Source of the DNA: Lineus longissimus
Lineage: Eukaryota; Nemertea; Pilidiophora; Heteronemertea; Lineidae
Reading direction: 5' to 3'
Length of the DNA: 64,000 nt
Assembly: GCF_910592395.1 (NCBI RefSeq)
Contig: NC_088322.1
Location: forward strand, 6,629,431-6,693,430
Shown: piece by piece, positions 1 to 19,688 of the stretch
Position numbering within the stretch: position 1 is the stretch's first letter
Layout of the letters: each line of letters opens with the position of its first letter
The notes under the pieces: generated by a model
Database searches by the model: none
Seen by the model: the letters and a program-made list of their open reading frames with translations, nothing else
What the model was told of the DNA's origin: nothing
Position numbers and translations under genes: made by a program

Positions 1-388
1 ATGTTAAAAGCGTATAATGTGACCCTTTGTTCCTGGACACCTTCTCATTTAGACACATTTTTCCTACCACACCAGACTATAAATAGAGGTATATATAGCC
101 ACTGGTGTGAATGTAAATTCTGTCCTGCTTAAGAATCTTTCCAATCCCATCCTTCGGGGTGATGGATCAAAGGTGCATGGTTTGATATACTTTTTGTCTT
201 AAACTTCGTTGATTCAGTAGTGACAGTAAATTGCTGTCTTAATAATACGATTTCCTCTCCACGGGGCAAATGTCGTTTTAAGTTTACCATCGGTCGTTAA
301 AATTTCAGAGAGTAGTCTGTTTTGCATCACGTGCGCTAATGTTTAAACAATTCGGTGGTCTTACACTGTATTCCGATTTTGATTTTAG
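1..388. other. Intron or upstream flank of the GH9 gene
   Basis: No coding exon can be supported here. A polypyrimidine-like stretch and TTTAG at 384-388 form the splice acceptor of the first visible GH9 exon, and the in-frame TAG at 386-388 shows that the reading frame enters by splicing rather than by continuous translation. A TATA-like TATAAATAG occurs near 78, but nothing else marks a promoter. Confidence 0.5.
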
Positions 389-8599
<8,211 letters not shown>

Positions 8600-8690
8600 A
8601 GAGGACTATACAAGGTCATAAACGGCGTGTCCGCCATATATCTGATGTTGGGTATTTAGGCGTAAAATCCAAACTAATTATTGCAAAAAC

Positions 8691-8696
8691 AATAAA
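8691..8696 (+). promoter_or_regulatory. Polyadenylation signal of the GH9 gene
   Basis: Canonical AATAAA lies 92 bases after the GH9 stop codon, in an A/T-rich context typical of an animal 3' UTR. Confidence 0.65.
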
Positions 8697-8886
8697 AATG
8701 ATATAGCGATTTTAGTTCATCATTCTTTTATCTCTTTATTTGAATTTAAAATAATCACGAGTGATCCATTGCACAGCGTTATTTCAGTATTGGCCATATG
8801 CAGTAAAATATCACTTGGTCGCATTTGATCCTGAAAAGGTGATAATGAGGAATAGAAACTCAGTCTTCATGTCATTTAGTTATGGT

Positions 8887-8970
8887 CTCCAGACAGTCTC
8901 TGGGGACCATATTGATATCACTCAGGTTCTCCAGACAGTCTCTGGGGACCATATTGATATCACTCAGGTT
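8887..8970 (+). repeat. 42-bp tandem duplication after the GH9 gene
   Basis: Two identical 42-base copies starting CTCCAGACAGTCTCTGG at 8887 and 8929. Each copy is itself partly palindromic (CCAGACAGTCTCTGG). Confidence 0.9.
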
Positions 8971-10115
8971 TTGGTTTCTTCTGTTTTTTGTTATTTTGTT
9001 CCACATATATTTATTGAAGTAGTCCAGCAAAACGGCGAAATAAATCCAAAATCAATCACCCGAATACCATCAAACTAAATTCGATCCATTCAACATCGCT
9101 AAAGGATTTTCAAAATTCTAATCATTTCGATGCTTTTGAAGCGATTATTTGCTCTGGTTTTTTCACAACAGCGATCCGAGGTTATGGTGACGTCACGTAT
9201 TCGAACTAATTCGAATGTGGTTAGTCTGACCCGAGTATTTGCACGAGTTCTTCTTCTTTAAAACTCGGTTCCGGCGACTTGACGGACGTTCACCGAGTTA
9301 GCGCATGCTCATTCTAAGCCCTTTGCAAGAGAGATGTGAGTGCAGTTTCTTCTTCCGAAAATGACTAAAATACTAACCTATCGGAATGCTTATAACTCAT
9401 CGATAAGGGGTTGAGTGAAATAGCTGCTATTTCATGCAACTGTCCGTGTAAAAATTCATTATATCAAAGTCGTTGGTCGCCTGACGCCGGAGTTCTTCGA
9501 AGGCGCAGATCGTCGGTGTGTTGGCTGCAATTACTGACAGCGCGCGGTATAGGATGATCAAGAACACGCACGGTCCATACGGCACTGCAACTTAAGAAGT
9601 CATGAGAAATACCGACAAGTAACTATCGGAGTTCAATAATAAAATAAACGAAGAGTCAGGCTGTTGTACGTAATCGATCATTTAGCATGTTATTTTTAGA
9701 AAACAAACGAGTGAGTTTGTCCGCAAATAGTTCATCCGACAAACAGAATGCACAGAACAAACACTGTAGTGTCGCAACTTTTTACCTGACAAATAATTTC
9801 CAATACTTTATGCATGACTCACAGTATTTCACAATAAGTGGTACAGTTTTATATGACTTTTTCTATAATACAAATCAAACACCTACTTGAAGACAATTTG
9901 ACTATACGAACTTTATATTTGATACAGATATGATCCATGTACTAGTCGTCATTACTATTTTACATCTTATTTACAAAAACATTTGCTTTTCAAAGTGGCG
10001 CATATGAGGACTATATATTTAGACATCGCTCCATTTTAACCTTCATAGATATTGCTAAAAAATTGGTGAATTCATTTCTAGTATCCGACGACTGCTCTGA
10101 TCGTTTTGTTAACGT
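8971..10115. other. Intergenic spacer between convergent genes
   Basis: Separates the 3' end of the GH9 gene (+) from the 3' end of the coiled-coil gene (-). No ORF longer than chance, RNA gene or obvious repeat is visible. Confidence 0.5.
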
Positions 10116-13100
10116 TTACTCTGTCTTGTAGTACTGCAGTTGCTTTTTGAGTTGAAATTCTGCAATTTTTTTGTCTATATTTGCTTCAACCAATTCGCAC
10201 TTCAGTGTGGTACGTTCTTCATCCCACTCGGCAAGACTCATTGTGTATTCTTTCTCAAGATCGAACAACCTCTGCTCGAGCTTAGCGCGTGAATCATCTT
10301 CTGCATTCCTCATAATGACTTCCTTAAGCCTAGAATTGAAAACATCAAGCATCTTGTCCGCTTCAGCTATTTCCTTGACATGGTCGTTGCGTCGCCTCCA
10401 CAGCACTTGCTCGTAGTTTTCTCGCATCTTCCACAGCATTTTTCTGTACTCTTCGACTTCTTCGGCACGGCACTCGTCCTTCTTTAATTCCAACTGATTG
10501 TATTCACCTCTTATTGCACGTCTGGTCCCATCGATGTTTTCAAGAAGCCCTTTGTACATCTGATACGTGTTTTCCTTCTCGGCACGTAGCTTATTGCATT
10601 CGATTTTGGCCTCTTCTGTTGTTTTTGCGTTGGTAACGACAGCAGCTTGCTTTTCTATTTCTAGGCTACGAACCTTCCGTCTCTTGGTCTCTATCTCGGC
10701 ATTTGCAGTTGCCAACTCCTTATTCAGTTTACCTTTCTCCTGGTCGTGTGTGCTTCTCAAATCGTCCTTTGCCGTTATCACATCCTGTTTATCTCTTTCC
10801 AATTGCTTGATTTTTCCCTCAAGTTCGCTGATTTTATCTGAAGATATAATTGTTAAGGTTGAACTTACAATCATTCTCATATACCGCTGTAAGGCCTGGC
10901 CCATACAAATACTCGACTCTGAAGAAGAAAGGTTTGCAACGAGAATTTATTCATTTATGATGAAAAACAACAACAAAGAATCTTTACATCAAAAGCGATG
11001 CATTCATTACTGACAACTGAGGCAAAATTGTCAACCCCAACCATAACCACCATGAAAGACCTTCATGGTCGATCCTGGATTGAAAATCGGTATCAGGTAA
11101 TCATGGTAACAGGTAAGTAGTCGAATCCTTCCTCGTCAATATATCAATTTACCCAAAAAGAAATTATGGATACAATAGACTTTATTTCAAAGTGGGAGAC
11201 GTCACGATACCTATATTTTTTAATTAAGTCAAAATTTGAGCAATGTAGAACTGTTTGACAATATCTCCTGATGTAACAGGTGACATGTGTACTCACCTTT
11301 GCTGTTTTTGAGATCAGACGTATTTTTGTCTTCTATGACCATGATATCAATGTCTTGAGATTTCAGTTTGTGATCCACATAGGCGTAGAGAGCCTCAGAA
11401 CTCTGAAAACGTTTAGAATAGTGTAAGTGGAGTATAGATGAGGCTTTTTTGCCAAAAGACTTTTGAAGACTCGAGACGTTCCAGGTCGGAGATCAGGATT
11501 TGAGGCTTTAATAGCATGAAACTGTTGAGAAAGGGGGTTATTTGGACCACGATTTTGTGAGCAAACTTCTATTCTACGATTTAGTCTGTCGATTTGTGGC
11601 TCACTTGATCTGAGTTTGACAATCTTTCTGGTTTTATCTTTTTAAATCAGTTTACTTTTCATTATTTGTCATTTTGAACGATGAAGACTTGATAAAGACC
11701 CAATATATACACTTTTTATATACACTTTTTCTGCCCCCGTAGTTCGTATGATTCTCTTCCCAAGACGCATGCAAGACGCTGTCATTAACAAATAGATATA
11801 TGGAAAAGGTGGTACAATGACTGGTCATGTTCGGAGTCGTGAAAAAAAATCTCCGATAGCAAGGCCAATACATGTATATCATACGTCCAAACTGATAGTG
11901 ATGAACCCTTACTCTCATGGCTTTTCTCAGCCACCGTAGAGAAAGGAAATGGCTAAAAAACGAATAAATCGGTCCATAACATTTGCCTTAACCATCAAGC
12001 TCCTCAGCAGGGCATTCCTGGGTTTTTTTTATAGTCGCGACAATCTATGAAAATGTAACAATGAGTGACTATACAGCCCCCGGAAGATTGCATGAGAGGA
12101 GTTGGCAGACCTACAGGCAGACACTTAGGGGGTGCTGCCCCATTTAAAAATCTGTGAAATTGACCATGATTTTCTCAGATTTTTTTATCCATACTGAATC
12201 AGAATGTATAATCATTTTTACGTGAATTGTCAATAGAACGCAGCTAACCTACCTTTGTTTTTTCATTCGTTGATAAATTCTGCAGATATACCTTTATCAA
12301 CACCATAACGTCCTGGAGGTATCTGCAGGGACCACCAGGCTGGTCATATACCTTGTCCTTAACCTTTCTATCTACCGTTTGAGAGTAGGTTTGCAACAGC
12401 TCCGCAGGTGCATCTGGTTCATTAGGTGGCTGCAAAAGCATGTAACAATAGTGAAAATTACTAAGGAACCTGAAGAGTCGGTTTACATGTTGGCTTATTT
12501 AGTTTGCAAATGCATGTATACATAGGCAAAAGTGTCCATTTATCTATGATGATCATCACAAACCACGTTTTACAACAGGATGCCATCATAGATTCTATGA
12601 TGGCACATGATCGATCCATTGCTGGCCCGTGTACGTGCCATTGATGGGAGTTCCACGATAGGCCCAGTGACGGTGGGTTTCATAAAAATTAACGTATGCA
12701 GCAAAGTATAATTGCAAACCCATTTCAGTTACAGATTTCAGAAGTCTGGAAAATAAGAATTATTCACTAATTCTAATATAAATAATTTGATGGCCCGTCA
12801 AAAAATTATTGCGGATTCCATCCATGGATCAATGATAATCCCATGGTAGATATGGTCATGGTTCCATCCATGTATCTATGATGAGGATTCCCCATCATCT
12901 ATACATGGATGACCCATGGATGGAACGTTGATGATTAAATGCACGGACACTTTTGCCTGTGTATCAGGTGTAAATCATGCATAACGATTAAGTCTCGAAA
13001 TTCAAGGGCGAGTTTACCTGAAACTTTCTCATCAATAATTCACTACTTTCCAAAGGTGGAAGAACAATTTGAGTATTTCACGATAGGTATTGGCGAATCA

Positions 13101-16100
13101 GAAACAAGTTCACCGCGAGTCTTTAAAATCATGCTATGGGACCAAAGGTGGTGAATTGATTAGTGAAATATCGACATTTTCTCTTCTCGCCTCATTGCTT
13201 TTCTGCGTATATACTGCTTCGTCGAGTCGTCTCATCTCAACTTAAGCTGTAGTTAAAAGTTATATGCCATATTGATCAAAAATATCATGAGACAAAAAAT
13301 CTCACCTGGCTTAAGGTTTTCCCTTCCTCGTTGTCTAAAAAATAAACAAAGCCTTCGGTCATTGTTAAATCAAAGACAATAAATAGTTGATGAAAAGCGG
13401 TTCCTCGCAAGGAATCGTAGCCGAAACCGCCAGTTTTTGTATTTGGTTGTCCCGCAAGTGATGTATTCAATGAGAGTTGACTAACGCAAGCGTGAACTTC
13501 CGTGGCTCCGTACGAAAATCGAATAATGAGACTGCATTTCCGGGTGAAACACAGCTGTATCGTGTGGGAGTACCTCTCAATTTTAATAGCGATGAGTGAC
13601 ATACAGTACCTAATGTGTTGCTGAGTGCATCAGAGGATCATGTTCGAGTGAGAATGGAATAAGTTTGCTCTATGTCTTCATCTTAATAAACTTACAAGAC
13701 TGGTGAAAATGCTGTTGCATTGAACTAGGCTCATCCAGAATCATGATAACTTACCGTATTTAGCGAGTAGTTTGTCTTCCATCTCTTCGATGCTCGAAAC
13801 CAATTCTTTCTTGCTCCTCATTAAAAGAGACTTTCGAAGTTCATAGTAATCACCAACAGAAATAAGATTTTGGCTGAAATGGAAAGTGGTGAATTCTGTG
13901 TCAAAGATGCAATTCGCCAAGGCGTCTGTTTGCCCGTTACTTGGTAATTCAGTCATTGCACCTAGTTTTTTAAATGTACCCTTGAGCGGGCGCGCCCGAA
14001 CTGTTGGGATGCGTTCTCTCCATTAAAGCTGACGGGTCAATTACTATTCCCAGTAAGGCCGAGGCCGAGCTCTCGGGAATGTTCGTCGTGTGCATTTGAA
14101 TCTTAATATACCCATTTCCCCAGTGCCCAAATAGAAAGCGAGGCATTGAAGCATTGGCATTGAAGCATTGGCCTCCGGACTGTATCATGAAGGCTTTCGA
14201 AGTGCACCACACCGTATCTGCGGAGAATACCCCGCGCTTTCGATTCGTGCATGAGGGGGGGGGGGGTGTAATGGGTATATTCAGTAGAAGATCCAAATGC
14301 ACATCACGAACATTTCCGAGAGCTCGGCTTTGCCCTTACTCGGAAATGTATATTTGACTCGTCAGCTTTTAATTTTAATTTTAATTTTGTATTCGAAGGC
14401 AAGGTTTGTTTTGTTTTCTCAATACGTGTTCGTTCTGTACATTTGCAACACATTTCCGCATATTAGCCAGCCGGCCAAAAGCGTTACCTGCCTTTCTAAA
14501 TAATCCCAAATTTCCGTGAAGCCTATCGTGGGCTGCGTCATATTTCGTGTAATTTGTTTCAATTGGTAAAGAGTTGATTTCAGTTCCTTCACTTCTTCGT
14601 CTATCAGACTGCCCTGGATCAATATCATAGTCCGTGCATGTTGTTCCCTGTCCATCCGCTGCAGATCTTCCTGTAGAAAAAAAATGCATTGTCATAACTT
14701 CATGTTTTGGCTCTTTTTTCAGAAGGACCTTTTCAATGCGACGAATTGGTACCTCCCATGGTGCCAGCATATCTCGGATGCTTTGGCAAAACGAAACGTC
14801 ATCAACTTTAGGGGTTACTAACTTGATGCATATTCAAAACTGATCACACTGATACTACAATGGCTTTTTCCCCTAATCTATCTTTTTTTCAGTTTTACCA
14901 GTTGAAATTAGCGATATCAAATTCTCGTGAAAATTCGTCACAGTAATTTCGACTATTTTCAACCGAGACGACGATCAATCAGTGGAGAAAAAAAATTAGC
15001 AATGGTTTTACTGAGATGTCAGCAAATTTACGTACACTTGGCACGGCTTATATGACAAGTTGATGTAGTTGAGATCTCATGCAATTGTGTTCAGAAATAT
15101 TCTAATGCAGTAGATTTGCGTTTCTGAACATATAGCCGCAAAATATACTGGGGGAACAACACGGATATTGTAAATTTGGACTTGCGTTTTAATTTTTCGT
15201 ATAGAACAAAAAGTATCAGCGTAAGATACACAAAATTTACAGCATAAATCTATCATGTCTTGACAACAAGCCGTAAAGATCTATGTTAGCCTTATAAGAC
15301 GTCAAGACGTTATGGGACGTCATGGTATTGATTTATGATATTTCTGACTAGATATTCCTACTTATCTGTTTGTAATACATATACAGGGTGAAAACTCAGT
15401 AATAAGAGAGTTTTGAGGCTCCAAAGGTATATTTGGCGGCCATTTTGAATTTATGCAAATTAGGTACATTCCCCTGCCCGAACATTAGAGAATTTTGGAT
15501 ATGTTGTAGAGGATGGTCCCATGAACAAATGATACCAAATCCTTTTGCTGCAATTTGTTCCAGGTTGACCTTTATTTTGACTGGACTATTACCTACCATT
15601 TTTTTTTCTAACCTTTCTCTTTCCTCGCGGACTTTACTCTCTTTCGTTTTGGCAGTGGTCAACTCCTCTGATATTTGCTTTTTTTTCGTCTTCAGACTCG
15701 TCATTTCCTGTTGTGCCTGTATATTTAGTTCCTTAAGCAATTGCTTTCTTGCGATCGGATCTTCTCGGCCAGTTTTCAAGTCTGCAATTATATCTGTTTC
15801 ATCTATTGTTGCAACGTCTGTGCATGGATCAATTCCGATTTTTTGCTTGGCCTGTTTCTCATCTTCAATCAAAGTGCTAAGGGCCTTTTCGGTCTGCTCG
15901 ACACAAGCAGTAGCATTTGATTTTCTTCCTCTGACGGCTACAGCCACCCTTGGTGGCACAGATTTTGTGCTTAAAACAATATTGTACAAATCTGTCATAT
16001 CTTGCAGCTTTTCGCCTGCCATTTTTACTTCCTGTTGAAGCGCTTTCTTTTCAAATTGAATTTCGCGAAGTCTTTGCCGTTCTAATTTTAAAAATTCATT

Positions 16101-16315
16101 AGTCGTGTCAACTGGAATTAAGGCCGGACAATTCACTCCCGTTTTTATCGATTCTATCTGCCGTGCACAAGCTTTTATATGTCCAAGGCAGTAAACCTTG
16201 TTCTCCATCTCGTTGAAATCCGCTTGGAATTTATTGACGTTTTTACTGGCTTGTTCATGCCGTTCAGTGATGTCCTCTATGTCGCTCTCAATACCAGAAA
16301 TCACATCTTTACGCG
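10116..16315 (-). CDS. Multi-exon coiled-coil protein, unrecognised family (5' end not found)
   Basis: Exons in transcript order: 16315-15597, 14670-14488 (or -14492), 13873-13755 (or starting 13961), 13334-13306, 12429-12253, 11402-11297, 10837-10116 (TAA). Acceptors and donors are good consensus matches and phases agree at all but one junction. Together they give roughly 690 residues. Residues 1-300 and the last 240 are heptad-rich, charged coiled coil (EREHLE/KLEQR-type runs). The middle 150 residues (segments such as PPNEPDAPAELLQTYSQ and LYAYVDHKLKSQDIDIMV) look globular. Between exons 2 and 3 the phase fits if exon 2 uses a GC donor (AG|GCAGGT) or if a small exon was missed. The C-terminus loosely resembles cytoskeletal rod proteins, but it lacks the intermediate-filament end motif. 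No function is assigned. The start codon lies upstream of 16315 and was not identified. Confidence 0.72.
12524..12958. mobile_element. MITE in an intron of the coiled-coil gene
   Basis: Inverted ends AGGCAAAAGTGTCC (left) and GGACACTTTTGCCT (right) bound 435 bases. The interior is crowded with short inverted ATG/CAT-rich units (CCATGGAT, ATCTATGATG, CATCCATGG), so the element folds into several hairpins. No ORF. Confidence 0.7.
14026..14368. mobile_element. Foldback MITE with about 100-bp arms, intronic
   Basis: Both arms start AAGCTGACG and match inward through GAGCTCTCGG, TGTTCGT.TGTGCATTTG and AATATACCCATT. TTA flanks both sides, a possible 3-bp duplication (Harbinger-like, by inference). 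A G12 run at 14255-14266 lies at the inner edge of the right arm. Confidence 0.75.
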
Positions 16316-16972
16316 CTGAAATGGAAATTTAACGTTAGAATAGTGTTATCCCCCCTCCCCCTCCCCACTCACACCCCACTCACCATCACCACCACCACCA
16401 CCACCACAACTAGAGTATATCGAGACCCTGGCGTTGGCAGCGGTGTCCTTGAACTTTATTTTTCCGAACAACTGACAAACGTCGCCGTCAACGATTCATC
16501 CCATTATTGTGAGGCTTATTGGGGTGATGAGACGGTGGAAGTTCACTTTCGATATTCAACGCCGTCACTTGTTCAACAGAGCGTTTCCGAATGTCTATAC
16601 CCTGCAGTGTGTGCGATGGCGAATTAAGCAGCAAACTAGTGGGCACGTGGGCAATATCGAAACGGCAATCCTATCGGGCGATACGTTCAGCAATATTCAA
16701 AAGAAAAATATTTGTTGACAGAATAATTCTGTGGAATACACTGCTGATGCTGATGTAAAGAACCCTCATGTTCAGATAAGCAGCTGAGCCAGCTCGAGTA
16801 TCGAGGGCAACAGGTGGCCACGTGAAATCCAGAAGGAGCTACCAGCTGACCTACTACTAGGTGATTGGTGAACTGGTGGGTGGTAGGTTAGAGTTCGTAA
16901 AAAGAAGACTGACTACTCTAGTAAAGATATGAGAGTGTGAAAGAAAATTAAAACAATATGATCCCAAGAATT
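16316..16972. other. Spacer with C-rich and (CAC)n simple repeat
   Basis: 16350-16409 holds a CCCCCT/CACCCC tract running into a (CAC)n run. The rest, up to the retroelement boundary at 16973, shows no supportable gene. The unseen 5' exons of the minus-strand coiled-coil gene may lie here or, with the retroelement intervening, further right. Confidence 0.5.
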
Positions 16973-17041
16973 GAACACATCCTAAGCGTCTTCCATTATC
17001 TCGCTGAAAGTATTGGGAGGAAAACCTGAATATCAACCTGA
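16973..17041 (-). repeat. Split direct repeat B2 (outer 3' end)
   Basis: 69 bases identical to 17321-17389; it starts GAACACATCCTAAGCG on the plus strand and forms the left boundary of the retroelement. Confidence 0.9.
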
Positions 17042-17238
17042 AACTCAGGGGCGAGAAAATAAAAGACCGCAAAGGGGGGGTGGGGTGGGCAAAAGGATCC
17101 TCCGATCCCCACAGCCCAAAGTTCCAAAAGACAACGTAAGCTAATAAAATTGGGGCCGAGGCGACCAACATGGCACCCAACGGCCATACGCTCAATCCCC
17201 GTAGAATACGGGGCAAAAGCTTCTGCCCAGAGATCCTA

Positions 17239-17319
17239 GAAAGCGAAATACGAAGTGGTCTCTCCTTGGCCCGGGAGCTCAATTTATACTACGCTCGACA
17301 ATAGAAGACGCTTATGGTG
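17239..17319 (-). repeat. Split direct repeat A2 (internal)
   Basis: 81 bases identical to the outer copy at 21626-21706; it starts GAAAGCGAAATACGAAG and ends CTTATGGTG on the plus strand. Confidence 0.9.
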
Positions 17320-17320
17320 T

Positions 17321-17389
17321 GAACACATCCTAAGCGTCTTCCATTATCTCGCTGAAAGTATTGGGAGGAAAACCTGAATATCAACCTGA
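17321..17389 (-). repeat. Split direct repeat B1 (internal)
   Basis: Identical to the outer B copy at 16973-17041 and separated from A2 by a single T. Confidence 0.9.
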
Positions 17390-17585
17390 TATGGATTCCC
17401 GAAAACATTCCATATCACCATTCCAGCTTTTTCCCCCAATACCCCATCACCCCATCACCCATCACCCCACAACACCCAAAACCATGAACAGCAAATGGAT
17501 GTCCACAGGCAAAGCTCATGGTATCATGGGATGGCAGGAACGACAACTTACATAGACTGAAGAAGAAACTTTTATAATATCCGCT

Positions 17586-19562
17586 TTAATTACAGAAAAT
17601 ATATGGTGGAAAAACGTACGGGTTGCCCTCCTTTGCCACATTCTGAGCAAAAACATTGATGCCAGATGAAAATGGCGAAGGTGAAGGAGTAAAATGTCGC
17701 AGAGACAACCGATTATTATCCAACATGGCGTTGGAATCCAGCGCCATGAGATCAACAGAGTGCGGGCCAAATGCCTTTTGGACAATGGTCCAAACCTCGT
17801 CTGCGAGCGTAATGTCATCGGAACTTAGTGATCTAGATGGAGCATCTGCAGGGTTGAGCTTAGATGGCACATAGAAAAGCCTCAAATCTATACTATTTTG
17901 AAAGACGAATTGAAATATGAGCTTCAACAAATCATTCAAAGGAGAAGATTTTGAACCTTGGTTTTTCCATGCAAAGATGAGCGGCTTATTATCCGTCAAG
18001 ATATCCACTCTTTTGCCAACCAAATCAGGCTGCATGGATTGCAACGATTTTAACAAAGCATCAGCTTCTTTTAAAATTATTGGCCGCTTATCATCCTTGT
18101 CCCAGAAATCAGAAAAGCTCAAACCCGCATGCTCACCCTCTGTGACCACCGCCCCGTATTTGAAAAGCGATGCATCTGTTGCGAGAACAATCTGCTTATG
18201 TGACTCCCGACGCCACTTCAAACAACCACCCCACGAATCTAAAAATCTCCAATGTTCTATTTCAGCGCGTAACTTGCCAGAAACTTGAACATCCCTACTA
18301 TTTTTTAGGCCCATTGATATTGCCGCATTTACTTCTCTAGTGTAGAGAGCAGCTGCTGGAACTGCCAACAACATTGACACACATTTGCCTGAAAATCTTT
18401 GCAACGTTTTGATATTGATCTGCTGGCACGACAGGATATAATCACGCAAAGCCCCAAAGCTAACTTTCTTATAGTCCGGGAGAATATAAGCTAATCTAGC
18501 TGAATCAACCATAAACCCCAAATATTTGAGATGCGTCCCAAAGTCGAGCTTACACTTGTGAATTGCAAATGTGTAACCCAATCTCGTTAATAGCTGCAAC
18601 AAAGCATAAGCAATTACCTCTATTGGAAGATGCTTTACGTTAGAAGTAGAGAACACTGCCTCTACGGCTAATCTATCATCGATATACTGAGCATTGCGAA
18701 TGCCAAATGTGCGCAAATACGTTGTTGCAACCATCCCAACCATTTGATAGATATAAGCGGAAGACTTCCACCCGAACGGCAAAGATCTACAGCGGAAAAC
18801 CCAACCCCCAAACTGTACGCCAAAGTAAGATGAACTGGAAGGGGACAGGAGAACATGATCATACCCGGATTTCTCATCCGTTGAGACCATTCTCGCATTT
18901 TCATCAACTAGCCTATAAACATGTTTAAGCGTTTCCAATTGAAACGGAGAATCCTTAATCCATAAATTTAAGTATCGGTTGTCTATGCAAAGCCGTGGTT
19001 TTGTAGGCTCGACAGTAAGCGGCATGATGATGGATGGTAATTGACACTCGCCCACCCGACCAACTAATTCCATTGCCCCCGTTTTAACACGCTGCTGAAG
19101 CTCCGAGGCTATAAACTCCCCAAACTGCTGACAACTGTTGGAATTCGGGTAGTATCGAGAAGGCGGGGTATCCGAGTCAAACGATTCACCTTTAAAGTTG
19201 CCCTTAAATGGCCTGAAAAAATCATCCACATTAACACCGTCTGTTAGCCATGATAATACTTGGCTAGAAACAGGACAAGTATCAGAAACATGGCCAATGA
19301 CTTCCCGCCATTGATCTAAATTTTGATGAACTTGACCTGCTACAAAATGATCAGGGTTTCGTAGTGGCAGCTCGTTCAAATCAAAACATACACCGTCATT
19401 TATAACGCTTTCAAAATCCGGGCATTGGTGGGTGGAAAGCCGAGGTTCACGCCCATCCAGAGTTGTCCACTGCGGCGACAGATGCTTGGATGCTACTGCT
19501 CTCTGCGGATCAAACGGAATCTGGAATTCCCAATCCTGGATTTCGTAACCCAAAATGTCCAT
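17586..19562 (-). CDS. Reverse transcriptase-RNase H polyprotein of the DIRS-like element
   Basis: 658 residues. The RT domain (about residues 130-390) includes KPRLCIDNRYLN, the fingers/palm segment STDEKSGYDHV, LPFGWKSSAYIYQ and the catalytic box QYIDDRL. RNase H follows (about 455-600) with ATDASLFKYGAVV, the KEADALL glutamate, LTDNKPLIFAW and NPADAPSR. The tail FGPHSVDLMALDSNA...NPYVFPPYIF matches the VDLFAS...YAFPPF segment that follows RNase H in DIRS/Ngaro polyproteins, and the ORF stops there, just where the methyltransferase or recombinase part would be expected. It lies 127 bases after gag, so expression may need re-initiation or recoding. RT and RNase H motifs look intact. Confidence 0.88.
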   Translation of the reverse strand: MDILGYEIQDWEFQIPFDPQRAVASKHLSPQWTTLDGREPRLSTHQCPDFESVINDGVCFDLNELPLRNPDHFVAGQVHQNLDQWREVIGHVSDTCPVSSQVLSWLTDGVNVDDFFRPFKGNFKGESFDSDTPPSRYYPNSNSCQQFGEFIASELQQRVKTGAMELVGRVGECQLPSIIMPLTVEPTKPRLCIDNRYLNLWIKDSPFQLETLKHVYRLVDENARMVSTDEKSGYDHVLLSPSSSSYFGVQFGGWVFRCRSLPFGWKSSAYIYQMVGMVATTYLRTFGIRNAQYIDDRLAVEAVFSTSNVKHLPIEVIAYALLQLLTRLGYTFAIHKCKLDFGTHLKYLGFMVDSARLAYILPDYKKVSFGALRDYILSCQQINIKTLQRFSGKCVSMLLAVPAAALYTREVNAAISMGLKNSRDVQVSGKLRAEIEHWRFLDSWGGCLKWRRESHKQIVLATDASLFKYGAVVTEGEHAGLSFSDFWDKDDKRPIILKEADALLKSLQSMQPDLVGKRVDILTDNKPLIFAWKNQGSKSSPLNDLLKLIFQFVFQNSIDLRLFYVPSKLNPADAPSRSLSSDDITLADEVWTIVQKAFGPHSVDLMALDSNAMLDNNRLSLRHFTPSPSPFSSGINVFAQNVAKEGNPYVFPPYIFCN

Positions 19563-19688
19563 ACCCTAAAACAAAGAGAGCAGTAGCTTTAAAAGTCGCA
19601 GCAGACAAATCCGACGGACGCGAAGCCCGGCCCCCCACCCACGTGAAGATGTAAATCTCCACTAGAGCAGAATGCTCCGGGAGGGGAC

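Noticed and set aside
78-86. TATA-like TATAAATAG upstream of the GH9 exon
   Set aside because: The first visible exon enters by splicing, so the promoter should be further upstream; a lone TATA-like match is not evidence.
10171-11013. Plus-strand ORFs rich in Ser/Leu/Phe opposite the coiled-coil exons
   Set aside because: Mirror frames of heptad-repeat coding sequence; they cross the splice sites of the real gene.
16857-17282. 141-residue ORF on the minus strand overlapping the retroelement 3' repeats
   Set aside because: It runs across non-coding repeat A2 and B2 sequence, has no recognisable motif and does not match a recombinase.
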